DNA from: Gammaproteobacteria bacterium
Lineage (GTDB): Bacteria > Pseudomonadota > Gammaproteobacteria > Pseudomonadales > Azotimanducaceae
Direction: 5' to 3'
Length of the DNA: 5,634 nt
Assembly (NCBI GenBank): GCA_018667205.1
Contig: JABIVN010000456.1
Location: 1 to 5,634, forward strand
Shown here piece by piece: positions 1 through 5,634 of this stretch. The first letter of the stretch is position 1. Each line of letters begins with the position of its first letter. The position numbers were made by a program, and so were the translations under genes. The notes under the pieces were generated by a model. That model was not told the origin of the DNA and did no database searches. It worked only from the letters and a program-made list of their open reading frames with translations.

Positions 1-1
1 C

Positions 2-1009
2 ATGCAAAGTGGCAAGTTCATGTTTCTGGACAAATCTATGGACATGACATTACCGCAGACAAAAATCACTATCGACAGGGATCGCGCCGGAGATCTGGGT
101 GTCGATATGGTTGATATCGGCGTCACTCTGGCGACTTTTCTGGGTGGTAGCTATGTCAACCGGTTTTCTCTTCAGGGAAGAAGTTACGAAGTCATTCCAC
201 AGGTGGCCCGGCAATTCCGCGGCGATCACCGACAGCTGGATGAATACTATGTTCGTACCGGAGCCGGCGACCTGGTCCCGCTATCCAGCCTGCTGTCCTA
301 TGAAACACTGACCCAACCAACCAGTAGACGACAGTTCCAACAACTCAATTCAGTCACTGTTAGTGGCGTCATGGCTCCCGGGGTAACCCTTGGCGAAGCG
401 ATCCAGTTTATGGAAAACGAAGCCACTGCGTTTCCCAGGGAATTTAGCTTTGATTACATCGGTGAGTCCCGGCTATTTAAACAGCAGGGCAGCGCTTTGA
501 TACTGACCTTCTTTCTGTCATTACTGGTGATCTATCTGGTACTTGCAGCGCAATTTGAAAGCTGGCGGGACCCACTGATCATTTTGATCTCGGTACCTAT
601 GTCTATTGCAGGCGCCATGATTTTCATCACGCTTGGCTTTGCGAGTTTGAACCTGTACACGCAGGTCGGGCTGATCACATTGATCGGTCTGATCGCAAAA
701 AATGGGATATTGATTGTTGATTTTGCGAACCGAATGCAGGAAGAACGGTGCCTATCGAAACTCGATGCCGTGTTGGAAGCAGCCTCGGTTCGCTTAAGGC
801 CTATCCTGATGACAACACTGGCGATGTTAATGGCGATGGTGCCGCTGCTTATCGCTTCTGGGCCTGGTGCTGAAGGTCGATTCCAGATTGGTCTGGTCAT
901 CGCGACCGGTCTGGGTATCGGGACATTGTTCACCCTGTTTGTTGTGCCGGCGTTCTATCTAATGCTCGGGAAGGATCGGCAGAGCACCCGCCCTAAATCG
1001 ATTTCGTAA
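2..1009 (+). CDS. RND efflux transporter permease, HAE1/AcrB-like, C-terminal third (5' partial)
   Basis: Inner-membrane proton-driven pump subunit of a tripartite RND exporter. The frame is open to the left edge, so the Met at position 2 is probably internal; about 335 residues of a protein usually near 1,030 are visible. Residues 1-160 are the end of the periplasmic porter/docking part. Residues about 164-182, 190-211, 219-241, 265-286 and 296-322 are membrane helices matching the last TM segments of AcrB. The proton-relay residues of these helices are kept: Lys233 in AKNGILIVDFA corresponds to AcrB Lys940, Arg264 to Arg971 and Thr271 to Thr978, with identical spacing (31 and 38 residues from the Lys). 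AAQFESW just after the first helix is typical of the family. The C-terminus is short and hydrophilic. The substrate is unknown. The adaptor and outer-membrane genes are not in the window, and no outer-membrane factor follows. The family call is firm. Confidence 0.95.
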   Translation: MQSGKFMFLDKSMDMTLPQTKITIDRDRAGDLGVDMVDIGVTLATFLGGSYVNRFSLQGRSYEVIPQVARQFRGDHRQLDEYYVRTGAGDLVPLSSLLSYETLTQPTSRRQFQQLNSVTVSGVMAPGVTLGEAIQFMENEATAFPREFSFDYIGESRLFKQQGSALILTFFLSLLVIYLVLAAQFESWRDPLIILISVPMSIAGAMIFITLGFASLNLYTQVGLITLIGLIAKNGILIVDFANRMQEERCLSKLDAVLEAASVRLRPILMTTLAMLMAMVPLLIASGPGAEGRFQIGLVIATGLGIGTLFTLFVVPAFYLMLGKDRQSTRPKSIS

Positions 1010-1351
1010 CGACGATAATTAGGCTCAATTAACCCGTCTCCAGTTATGTTTTCCTGGGACATCTATCCGATAAGCGGTCTGGGCCTCAACCTAAACACTT
1101 CGTTGAAGAAACACCGGTGCAGCGAACAAAAAATGCGCAACGCACGCCCTGATATGGCCGATACTTTGTGGGTCTGTTCCCTTCATCACTAATCTAGGAA
1201 GCCAAGTCATTGCCCGGCTGTCAATCGGCTTAGGATAAAGGCGCCTGAGGCCGCAAGGACAACCCTCATCAAGCCACGCGCCTGTTACAGCGCGAAAAAT
1301 TTGAATTTCGTTTAACGATCAATTTCGAAGAACCATGCGATCATAAAAATA

Positions 1352-1384
1352 TAACGGGTTTTACTAATCATCAAAAAGCCGTTA
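1352..1384. repeat. Imperfect inverted repeat, 11-bp arms with an 11-base loop
   Basis: TAACGGGTTTT (1352-1362) and AAAAGCCGTTA (1374-1384) pair at 10 of 11 positions; the only mismatch is G1358 against G1378. It lies about 105 bases upstream of the Ddn-like start. On the plus strand it is not followed by a T-run. Read on the minus strand it is followed by a T-rich stretch, but no minus-strand gene ends here. It could be a regulator-binding dyad or an RNA hairpin in a leader; the sequence does not decide. Confidence 0.5.
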
Positions 1385-1395
1385 ATCTTGACCCC

Positions 1396-1407
1396 GCATG
1401 CGCATGC
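1396..1407. repeat. 12-bp perfect palindrome GCATGCGCATGC
   Basis: Two abutting GCATGC units form a perfect self-complementary 12-mer just right of the larger inverted repeat, inside the presumed control region of the Ddn-like gene. It may be an operator half of some regulator, or chance in a region with many short palindromes. No known binding motif is recognised. Confidence 0.35.
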
Positions 1408-1478
1408 AAGAATCCACATGCTTTGCCTGCCACAACACCAGCAAGACTCCTAAAGATATACCGATACAAAAAGGACAT

Positions 1479-1483
1479 GGAAG
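1479..1483 (+). promoter_or_regulatory. Ribosome binding site deciding the start of the Ddn-like gene
   Basis: GGAAG ends five bases before the ATG at 1489. The competing ATG at 1477 has AAGGA only about one base upstream, which is too close, and the still longer frame from the TTG at 1423 has no visible Shine-Dalgarno site. Confidence 0.55.
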
Positions 1484-1488
1484 AAACG

Positions 1489-1908
1489 ATGAACAAAGAA
1501 AATTTCGCATTTAACGAAAAGATCATTGAGGAATTCCGAGCAAACGAAGGCAAGGTGGCCATGTTTGCAGGTATGCCAATGATCATCTTGCACACCATCG
1601 GCAGGAAATCTGGCAAAACACTGCTAGTGCCACTGGTCTTGACCGTCAATAAAGAGGGTGAAATGCTGTTGTTTGGTTCTTTCGCGGGCGCCAAGAACGA
1701 TCCGGCTTGGGTGCACAATTTGCGCGTAAACCCGACGATTGATGTAGAAATTGGAACCGGTCAATTTTCGTCACAGATTGAAGAACTGTCTGCAGGTGAC
1801 GCAAAAGAAGCCTGCCAGAGAACGGCTTCGAACAACAAAACCTTTGCTGGTTATATGAAATCTGCAGCTCCACGAGACATTCCTGTGTTTCGCGTTACTC
1901 GCCTGTAA
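1489..1908 (+). CDS. Deazaflavin-dependent nitroreductase family protein (Ddn/DUF385-like)
   Basis: A 139-residue protein of the split beta-barrel, flavin/F420-binding fold. Compared from memory with mycobacterial Ddn, it keeps the order of conserved blocks: IGRKSGK (about residues 37-43, Ddn TGRKTGQ) followed by a VPL strand, then SFAGAKNDPAWVHNLRVNP (about 64-82, Ddn SKGGAEKNPMWYLNLKANP), then a valine/isoleucine-rich strand and a C-terminal RDIPVFRVTRL like the TIPIVV tail of Ddn. In characterised members the first blocks contact the cofactor F420 and the protein reduces quinones or nitroaromatics. No signal peptide or membrane helix is seen. The start at 1489 is chosen by its Shine-Dalgarno site; an ATG at 1477 would add four residues and a TTG at 1423 would add 22. 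The gene stands alone, converging on the Rieske gene. Whether the host makes F420 cannot be seen, so the protein could instead use FMN or heme, as related split-barrel proteins do. Family confidence is high; the biochemical role is unknown. Confidence 0.88.
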   Translation: MNKENFAFNEKIIEEFRANEGKVAMFAGMPMIILHTIGRKSGKTLLVPLVLTVNKEGEMLLFGSFAGAKNDPAWVHNLRVNPTIDVEIGTGQFSSQIEELSAGDAKEACQRTASNNKTFAGYMKSAAPRDIPVFRVTRL

Positions 1909-2080
1909 AGGTTAGGGTCCCTGCGGTGTAAAAGACGTAAGCCAGCCGAATCAATAACGTTAAAGGGTGATTTTTCTTGAGCGTTAGCCTTGTCAACAGC
2001 AGCAGTCCTGCATCCGTATCCCTCCCTTGGCTTACCCCAAACAGATTAGGCCAAACCTACTCTGGGACGTATCTCCCTGG

Positions 2081-3433
2081 TTATTCTAATTCTTGCTTAC
2101 CACTTCGAATGTAATCATCAATCAGATCGTGATACCGGGAAACCCTGCTTTCCTGATCGGCAAGGTAGGCGCCACCATAACCGCGGGATCGCAGCCCTGC
2201 CTGCTGTAAAGAAAATATCTCGACGTCCTGATCGATTGTTCGCCCCATACTTTTATCGCCTGCCTTAAACACCTCGTGCTCTATCTCAGCGTCCCGCTCA
2301 ACAATGCCGGCAGTCGTACGGATCGGCGCTGTTTCACTTTCGGGCTGGCTTGCGTACCACCAATTATCGAAGATGCACTGCTCCGGATCGGTCGGATGAG
2401 GCCTTGCTCGCAGAAAATGAAAACCATCGGACCATAAAGACACCGCAAAGTTAGGAAACAAGGTGTAGTGGAAAGCATCTGTAAACTGCTCATCAGTGAG
2501 CTTTTCATAATGCCTATAACCTTTCCGGGGACCTTTCTCTCGCTTCACTTTTTGCAACGCAGTCCGGGTTTCATCACCCCTCCCTACAAAATCTGCGGGA
2601 CTAAGCCCCCACTCATGCATGATCGTGTTTAAAGGTTCGCCGATCGTGCCGTCTTCATTCAGCGAAACACCTGCGTACCCACCCGGCATGATCATTCTGT
2701 TGTGCCCCTCATCTGAAAGGTCAAAGCGGGTGTTTTCGACGCGAGTGTCAACACCTGAGTGCATACGTGCACGCTCCTCTGGAGTCCCAGTAGGCCTGTG
2801 AACCGTTGGAACATGGTATGACTCATTAAAATTGTCCATCACGACCTTCCAGTTGCAGGGGAGCGTTGTCGTGAGGGCCATGTAACGCTTCCAGGTATGC
2901 AGATCGTACTTAGACCAGTCGTCCCATATAGGCCCCAGGGATTTTTTCAGGCCCGCACATTCAGGGTCCATGTTGACCCATATAAAACCGGCAAACGTCT
3001 CGCAGCGTATTTCTTTCAGTCGGACATTGTCACAGGGATTACCCTGGGAAAAATTTTTCGCGTCCTGAGCAAACATTAGCGCACCATCAATTGCGAATGC
3101 CCACGCGTGGTACTTGCAAACAAGTCGCTTTGCATGCCCTTTTTTTTCTTGCAGCAACTGATTACCACGATGTTGGCAGATATTGTAGAAAGCCTTGATT
3201 GTCTTGTCGTCCTGCCGAACCATGAGAATAGATTCAGGGCCAACATCCTCACGTTGCCAGTCACCCGGTTCCTGCATTTCAGATTCGCGCCCCAGCAACA
3301 ACCAGACTTTGGTCCACATGTGCTCAAATTCCAGTTCTGAGAATTCTCGAGATGTGTAACGTTTACCTTCAAGCCGATTTCGCCGCAACTCCTGCTTCGG
3401 CCAGTCGGGTAAGAAGTTCCCTGATGTACTCAT
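2081..3433 (-). CDS. Rieske non-heme iron oxygenase, alpha (catalytic) subunit
   Basis: A 450-residue oxygenase that would use electrons from a ferredoxin or reductase, plus O2, to hydroxylate or demethylate an organic substrate in the cytoplasm. The N-terminal Rieske domain (about 40-155) has a complete [2Fe-2S] motif, Cys86-X-His88-X17-Cys106-X2-His109. The catalytic domain has the mononuclear-iron ligands His207 and His212 in NFNESYHVPTVH (201-212) and, by alignment, Asp403 in DQDVEIFSLQQAGLRS (401-416). The bridging residue that is Asp205 in naphthalene dioxygenase is Glu204 here, as in carnitine/glycine-betaine-type oxygenases. Length fits the family. The ATG at 3433 is preceded by GAGAG seven bases upstream. 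It is the third gene of a probable GPH transporter-SDR-Rieske operon, 27 bases after the SDR stop. No beta subunit, ferredoxin or reductase is in the window, so a homo-oligomeric enzyme with partners encoded elsewhere is likely. The substrate is unknown; general annotations would call it an aromatic ring-hydroxylating dioxygenase. Confidence 0.95.
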   Translation of the reverse strand: MSTSGNFLPDWPKQELRRNRLEGKRYTSREFSELEFEHMWTKVWLLLGRESEMQEPGDWQREDVGPESILMVRQDDKTIKAFYNICQHRGNQLLQEKKGHAKRLVCKYHAWAFAIDGALMFAQDAKNFSQGNPCDNVRLKEIRCETFAGFIWVNMDPECAGLKKSLGPIWDDWSKYDLHTWKRYMALTTTLPCNWKVVMDNFNESYHVPTVHRPTGTPEERARMHSGVDTRVENTRFDLSDEGHNRMIMPGGYAGVSLNEDGTIGEPLNTIMHEWGLSPADFVGRGDETRTALQKVKREKGPRKGYRHYEKLTDEQFTDAFHYTLFPNFAVSLWSDGFHFLRARPHPTDPEQCIFDNWWYASQPESETAPIRTTAGIVERDAEIEHEVFKAGDKSMGRTIDQDVEIFSLQQAGLRSRGYGGAYLADQESRVSRYHDLIDDYIRSGKQELE

Positions 3434-3440
3434 GTGTTAA

Positions 3441-3445
3441 CTCTC
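3441..3445 (-). promoter_or_regulatory. Likely ribosome binding site of the Rieske gene
   Basis: On the minus strand GAGAG lies seven bases before the ATG, inside the 27-base gap after the SDR stop. It is a modest match, and its presence in so short a gap supports translation from a shared transcript with the SDR gene. Confidence 0.4.
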
Positions 3446-3460
3446 AGCCTCAGGTACATA

Positions 3461-4249
3461 CTAAAAAGTTGAATTCGTTTGGCCTCCATCAATAACGAGA
3501 CTCTGGCCGGCGATAAATGCCGCTTGCTGGCTGCAAAACATAGCGACGAAATCCCCGATATGTTCCGGATCACCAAATATTCCAGCCGGAATTCTCCATT
3601 CGTCAACAAATTTCTGGATTTCCTCGTCATAGCTAGTCCCATTTTGCTCTGCCATCGCGTTATACCTGTCAGCTATGGATGAGGTGTGATGCATGCCAGG
3701 TAACACGTTATTAATCATCACATTGTCTTTGGCCACCACCTTAGCAACCGCCACACAGTAATTAACGAGAGCTGCTCTTGGTGGTCCCGATAAAATTCTT
3801 ACCTGCGCCGGGTATTTCGCCGCGCCAGTCCCAATATTAACAACCCGTCCCCAACCTCGTTTAGCCATGCCAGGCACGACCGCTTTCATAAATTGAACGG
3901 GAGACAGTAACGTCACTTCAAGGTTGTCGAGCCAATCACTATTATCGACTGTTTGATAGTCACCGGTAAATGGCGGAGGTGAACAGGTACCCACCAAGAT
4001 GTCGGGGTCGGGACATGCAGCGAGTATTTTTTCTCGCCCTTCGTCTGTACTGTGATCGCAGGCAATCGGAGTGATACTAGCCCCGGTTTCTAATGCAACT
4101 TCCTCACACGCTCTGAGCAATCGTTCTTCGCCCCGTGCTGAAACAACCAGATCGACTCCCTCTCGGGCCAACGAAAGCACGGCCCCAAGTCCCATACCGG
4201 CGCTGCCCCCATTAACAATCGCTTTTTTGCCCGATATTCCTAAATCCAC
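3461..4249 (-). CDS. SDR-family oxidoreductase-like protein with a substituted catalytic tetrad
   Basis: A 262-residue classical-length SDR with a Rossmann fold. The cofactor site is recognisable: NGGSAGMG (13-20) matches TGxxxGxG with Thr changed to Asn, SAR (37-39) after beta-2 suggests NADP(H), and Asp65 is in the CDxS adenine-side motif. The C-terminal part has LPG (183-185) and VIDGG (252-256), also typical. Aligned by hand to FabG, however, the tetrad Asn-Ser-Tyr-Lys reads Thr113, Thr141, Ser154, Arg158, and NNAG reads GTCS (87-90). It is either a divergent enzyme using other residues or a non-catalytic, binding or partner subunit. The GTG at 4249 is chosen because GGGAG lies five bases upstream and the product begins MDLGISGKKA, as SDRs commonly do; the GTG at 4255 would add two residues but has that site directly against it. 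It lies 71 bases after the transporter stop and 27 bases before the Rieske gene, so a shared pathway is likely. The fold is certain; the activity is open. Confidence 0.92.
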   Translation of the reverse strand: MDLGISGKKAIVNGGSAGMGLGAVLSLAREGVDLVVSARGEERLLRACEEVALETGASITPIACDHSTDEGREKILAACPDPDILVGTCSPPPFTGDYQTVDNSDWLDNLEVTLLSPVQFMKAVVPGMAKRGWGRVVNIGTGAAKYPAQVRILSGPPRAALVNYCVAVAKVVAKDNVMINNVLPGMHHTSSIADRYNAMAEQNGTSYDEEIQKFVDEWRIPAGIFGDPEHIGDFVAMFCSQQAAFIAGQSLVIDGGQTNSTF

Positions 4250-4254
4250 AGTCA

Positions 4255-4259
4255 CTCCC
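4255..4259 (-). promoter_or_regulatory. Ribosome binding site deciding the SDR start
   Basis: GGGAG on the minus strand, five bases before the GTG at 4249. For the upstream in-frame GTG (4255) the same bases would overlap or touch the start codon, which disfavours it. An in-frame stop at 4271-4273 rules out any longer form. Confidence 0.55.
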
Positions 4260-4261
4260 GA

Positions 4262-4279
4262 ACAACAATTTTATGTTGT
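4262..4279. repeat. Short inverted repeat in the AT-rich transporter-SDR spacer
   Basis: ACAACA (4262-4267) and TGTTGT (4274-4279) are perfect 6-bp arms around six bases, directly upstream of the SDR ribosome site. On the minus strand the 71-base spacer (4256-4326) also carries TGTTA several times. It could be an operator, a weak internal promoter region or an mRNA hairpin. No convincing -35/-10 pair or rho-independent terminator is seen, so read-through from the transporter gene remains the simplest reading. Confidence 0.35.
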
Positions 4280-4326
4280 AACAGCATAACAATAAACTAT
4301 AACACGTACTACTTATAAGAGAAAAT

Positions 4327-5634
4327 TTAAGCAGAAGATCGCCTGGCATCACGGCGCTGAAAAGCTGCTCGAAGGCGCACAAGTCTCGCTTCAGATAAAG
4401 GGAATCGCCAGATAACGAACACTGATGCCGCGTAAAGAAGCATAGGCGGTATTGTCATCGTAAAGGTGAGCGCAAGCAGCTCATCGGGACCGTTCACGCC
4501 TTTGGGGTCAAACCCGAAATAGCTAACCATCGGTAAAGCTATTCCTAGAGCCAGCGCTTGGAAGAACTTGGTTCCCAGGGACCAAACCGCCATGTAGGAA
4601 CCTGCAACCGCACCACCAGTGCGATAAGCGGCCATTTCAATTAGATCGGCTTTCATGGACAACGAAATCGCAACAAAATTACCGCTAGCGATACCATACC
4701 CACCAAGCACCACGCAAAACCCAACAATATCGCCGGGCCCGAGCATCATATATCCCGGTGTCGCCAGTACATATATCACTGCTCCCAATACCCAGGTTTG
4801 CTTCTTCCCAATTCGATAAGACACCCAGACCCACACAGGTAACGAAAAAAGCTGCGTCAAATAAAACCCCAGCAGAATGGTCTGGGTGCTCGTTTCTATA
4901 TCAACGACGAAAGCCGCAAACAGCATAAACAGCGACGATGACCAAGTGGTACCCATCGACAGCATCAGAAATCCGATAAACAGAATCATAAAAGATCCGT
5001 TGGAAAACATTTGTTTAGTGGCAGCGATGAGATTTTGTTGCGCTTTTTTTGTCACCTTTTCTTCCGGGACCTTCCAAAGTGCGAGAAAAACCAGCGTCGG
5101 TAAAAGAACCAAAGCCATAAAGCCCACGATCGTCAGGCCCTCTTTGGGCAGGTTACCATAGCCGAACAATTGTCCTGACAACGACGGAATCAGTAGCACA
5201 CTGACATTGCCGAGATAACCGAATGCCTGACGCCAACCCGTGATTCGGGTGCGTTCATTGTAATCATCGGATAATTCAGCACCCCATGCGAAATAGGGAA
5301 TATTGATCATGGTCCAACCCAGCCAAAGCAACATCGACCAGATCAGTAGATGCCAGTTAGTCACAACACCCGTGGGCGCAAATAACTGCCATGCTGAAAT
5401 AGCCATGATAATCGAGCCTGCTGCGAGCCAGGGCTTTCTTCGACCGAAACGCGTTTGCGTTTTGTCACTCAAGTAACCTATAACAGGGTCGGTTACCACA
5501 TCGGTAATCCGTGCCAGCATCAGAATCAATCCAATCTCGGCAAGTCCGAGTCCGAGGTCACGGGAGTAAACAAACGGCAAGTAGAGGGATACCGGTATCG
5601 ATGCGAGATAAACCGCGTAGTCCGGTAAACCGAA
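4327..5634 (-). CDS. GPH-family (MFS_2) cation-coupled transporter, 5' partial
   Basis: Inner-membrane secondary transporter of the glycoside-pentoside-hexuronide:cation symporter family. The frame stays open to the right edge: the TTG at 5580 is internal, and the 18 codons before it (FGLPDYAVY...) match the usual GPH first helix, so only a short N-terminus is missing. Of 435 visible residues, about 12 hydrophobic helices can be counted. Family motifs are clear: D45xxxDP50 followed by GxxSD57, the loop TRFGRRKP (61-68), GAELSDDYNERTR (118-130) before helix 5, and in the second half ADLIEM (329-334) then YRTGG (337-341). The classic members carry sugars such as melibiose, but many environmental homologues sit in catabolic clusters with unknown cargo. 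The RTG motif here lacks the charged residues often seen around it. It ends in a basic tail. As the first visible gene of the block shared with the SDR and Rieske genes, it probably imports the compound they act on. The promoter lies outside the window. Confidence 0.92.
   Translation of the reverse strand, partial: FGLPDYAVYLASIPVSLYLPFVYSRDLGLGLAEIGLILMLARITDVVTDPVIGYLSDKTQTRFGRRKPWLAAGSIIMAISAWQLFAPTGVVTNWHLLIWSMLLWLGWTMINIPYFAWGAELSDDYNERTRITGWRQAFGYLGNVSVLLIPSLSGQLFGYGNLPKEGLTIVGFMALVLLPTLVFLALWKVPEEKVTKKAQQNLIAATKQMFSNGSFMILFIGFLMLSMGTTWSSSLFMLFAAFVVDIETSTQTILLGFYLTQLFSLPVWVWVSYRIGKKQTWVLGAVIYVLATPGYMMLGPGDIVGFCVVLGGYGIASGNFVAISLSMKADLIEMAAYRTGGAVAGSYMAVWSLGTKFFQALALGIALPMVSYFGFDPKGVNGPDELLALTFTMTIPPMLLYAASVFVIWRFPLSEARLVRLRAAFQRRDARRSSA

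Larger units (their letters stand above)
1010..1488. other. Gene-free stretch between the RND gene and the Ddn-like gene
   Basis: About 480 bases with no convincing coding frame on either strand. The left part (to about 1290) is of mixed composition with only weak short palindromes, such as AGGCGCCT at 1239-1246. No GC-rich hairpin with a T-run follows the RND stop, so its transcription end is not visible. The right part (about 1290-1390) is AT-rich and contains the direct repeat AATTTCG (1304-1310 and 1321-1327), an imperfect inverted repeat (1352-1384) and a 12-bp palindrome (1396-1407). This part is the likely control region of the downstream gene. TTGACC at 1388-1393 resembles a -35 box, but no good -10 box lies 16-18 bases after it. 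Confidence 0.6.

Noticed and set aside
532..933. Minus-strand open frame of 133 codons inside the RND gene
   Set aside because: It is antisense to a strongly conserved RND segment and its translation resembles no known family; it is a shadow of the real gene.
1016..1031. TAATT/AATTA hairpin after the RND stop as a terminator
   Set aside because: The stem is only five A/T pairs with no T-run after it, far too weak for a rho-independent terminator.
1388..1416. Sigma-70 promoter with TTGACC as the -35 box
   Set aside because: The hexamers at 16-18 bases spacing (around aatcca) do not resemble TATAAT, so a promoter cannot be supported.
1423..1488. N-terminal extension of the Ddn-like protein from the TTG at 1423
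   Set aside because: The 22 extra residues show no family similarity and no Shine-Dalgarno site precedes the TTG, whereas the ATG at 1489 has one at good spacing.
1371..1718. Minus-strand open frame of 115 codons across the Ddn-like gene
   Set aside because: It overlaps the convincing plus-strand coding region in antisense and has no recognisable domain or ribosome site.
1909..2080. Inverted repeat GTAAGCCA (1937-1944) / TGGCTTAC (2028-2035) and AGGGTCCCT (1914-1922) as a shared convergent terminator
   Set aside because: The 8-bp arms are 83 bases apart and the 9-base palindrome is too small; no GC-rich hairpin with a following T-run is present on either strand, so no terminator is called.
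5578..5580. TTG at 5580 as the transporter start
   Set aside because: The frame continues without a stop to the window edge, and the added residues (FGLPDYAVY...) match the conserved first helix of GPH carriers, so the gene is partial rather than starting here.

Overview
The window looks like part of a proteobacterial chromosome, most likely an aerobic gammaproteobacterium of the marine or environmental type. This rests on gene content (an HAE1-type RND pump beside Rieske, SDR and GPH-transporter genes), moderate GC and ordinary ATG/GTG starts with short Shine-Dalgarno sites. It is an inference: there is no rRNA or other taxonomic marker.

Layout. Positions 2-1009 (+) hold the C-terminal third of an RND efflux pump inner-membrane subunit; its 5' part lies left of the window. 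A gene-free stretch of about 480 bases follows, AT-rich in its right half and carrying an 11-bp imperfect inverted repeat and a 12-bp palindrome. Positions 1489-1908 (+) encode a small protein of the deazaflavin-dependent (Ddn/DUF385-like) nitroreductase family. It faces a block of three minus-strand genes across a 172-base convergent gap.

The minus-strand block reads right to left: a GPH-family (MFS_2) 12-helix transporter whose start lies beyond the right edge, then after 71 bases a short-chain dehydrogenase-like protein, then after 27 bases a Rieske non-heme iron oxygenase alpha subunit. The order and spacing fit one operon: uptake of a small organic compound, oxygenase attack, and a partner SDR-fold protein. 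No ferredoxin or reductase for the Rieske enzyme, and no regulator, is visible here, and the substrate cannot be read from the sequence.

The most notable observation is the SDR-like protein. Its Rossmann cofactor site is largely intact, but all four positions of the classical Asn-Ser-Tyr-Lys tetrad appear to be substituted (Thr, Thr, Ser, Arg), and its NNAG motif is replaced. The Rieske enzyme has Glu instead of the usual Asp at the electron-bridging position, a feature associated with quaternary-amine-type Rieske oxygenases. The transporter has lost charges in a normally charged GPH motif. Together they suggest a catabolic module with unusual chemistry. I see no CRISPR array, mobile element, RNA gene or clear defence system.
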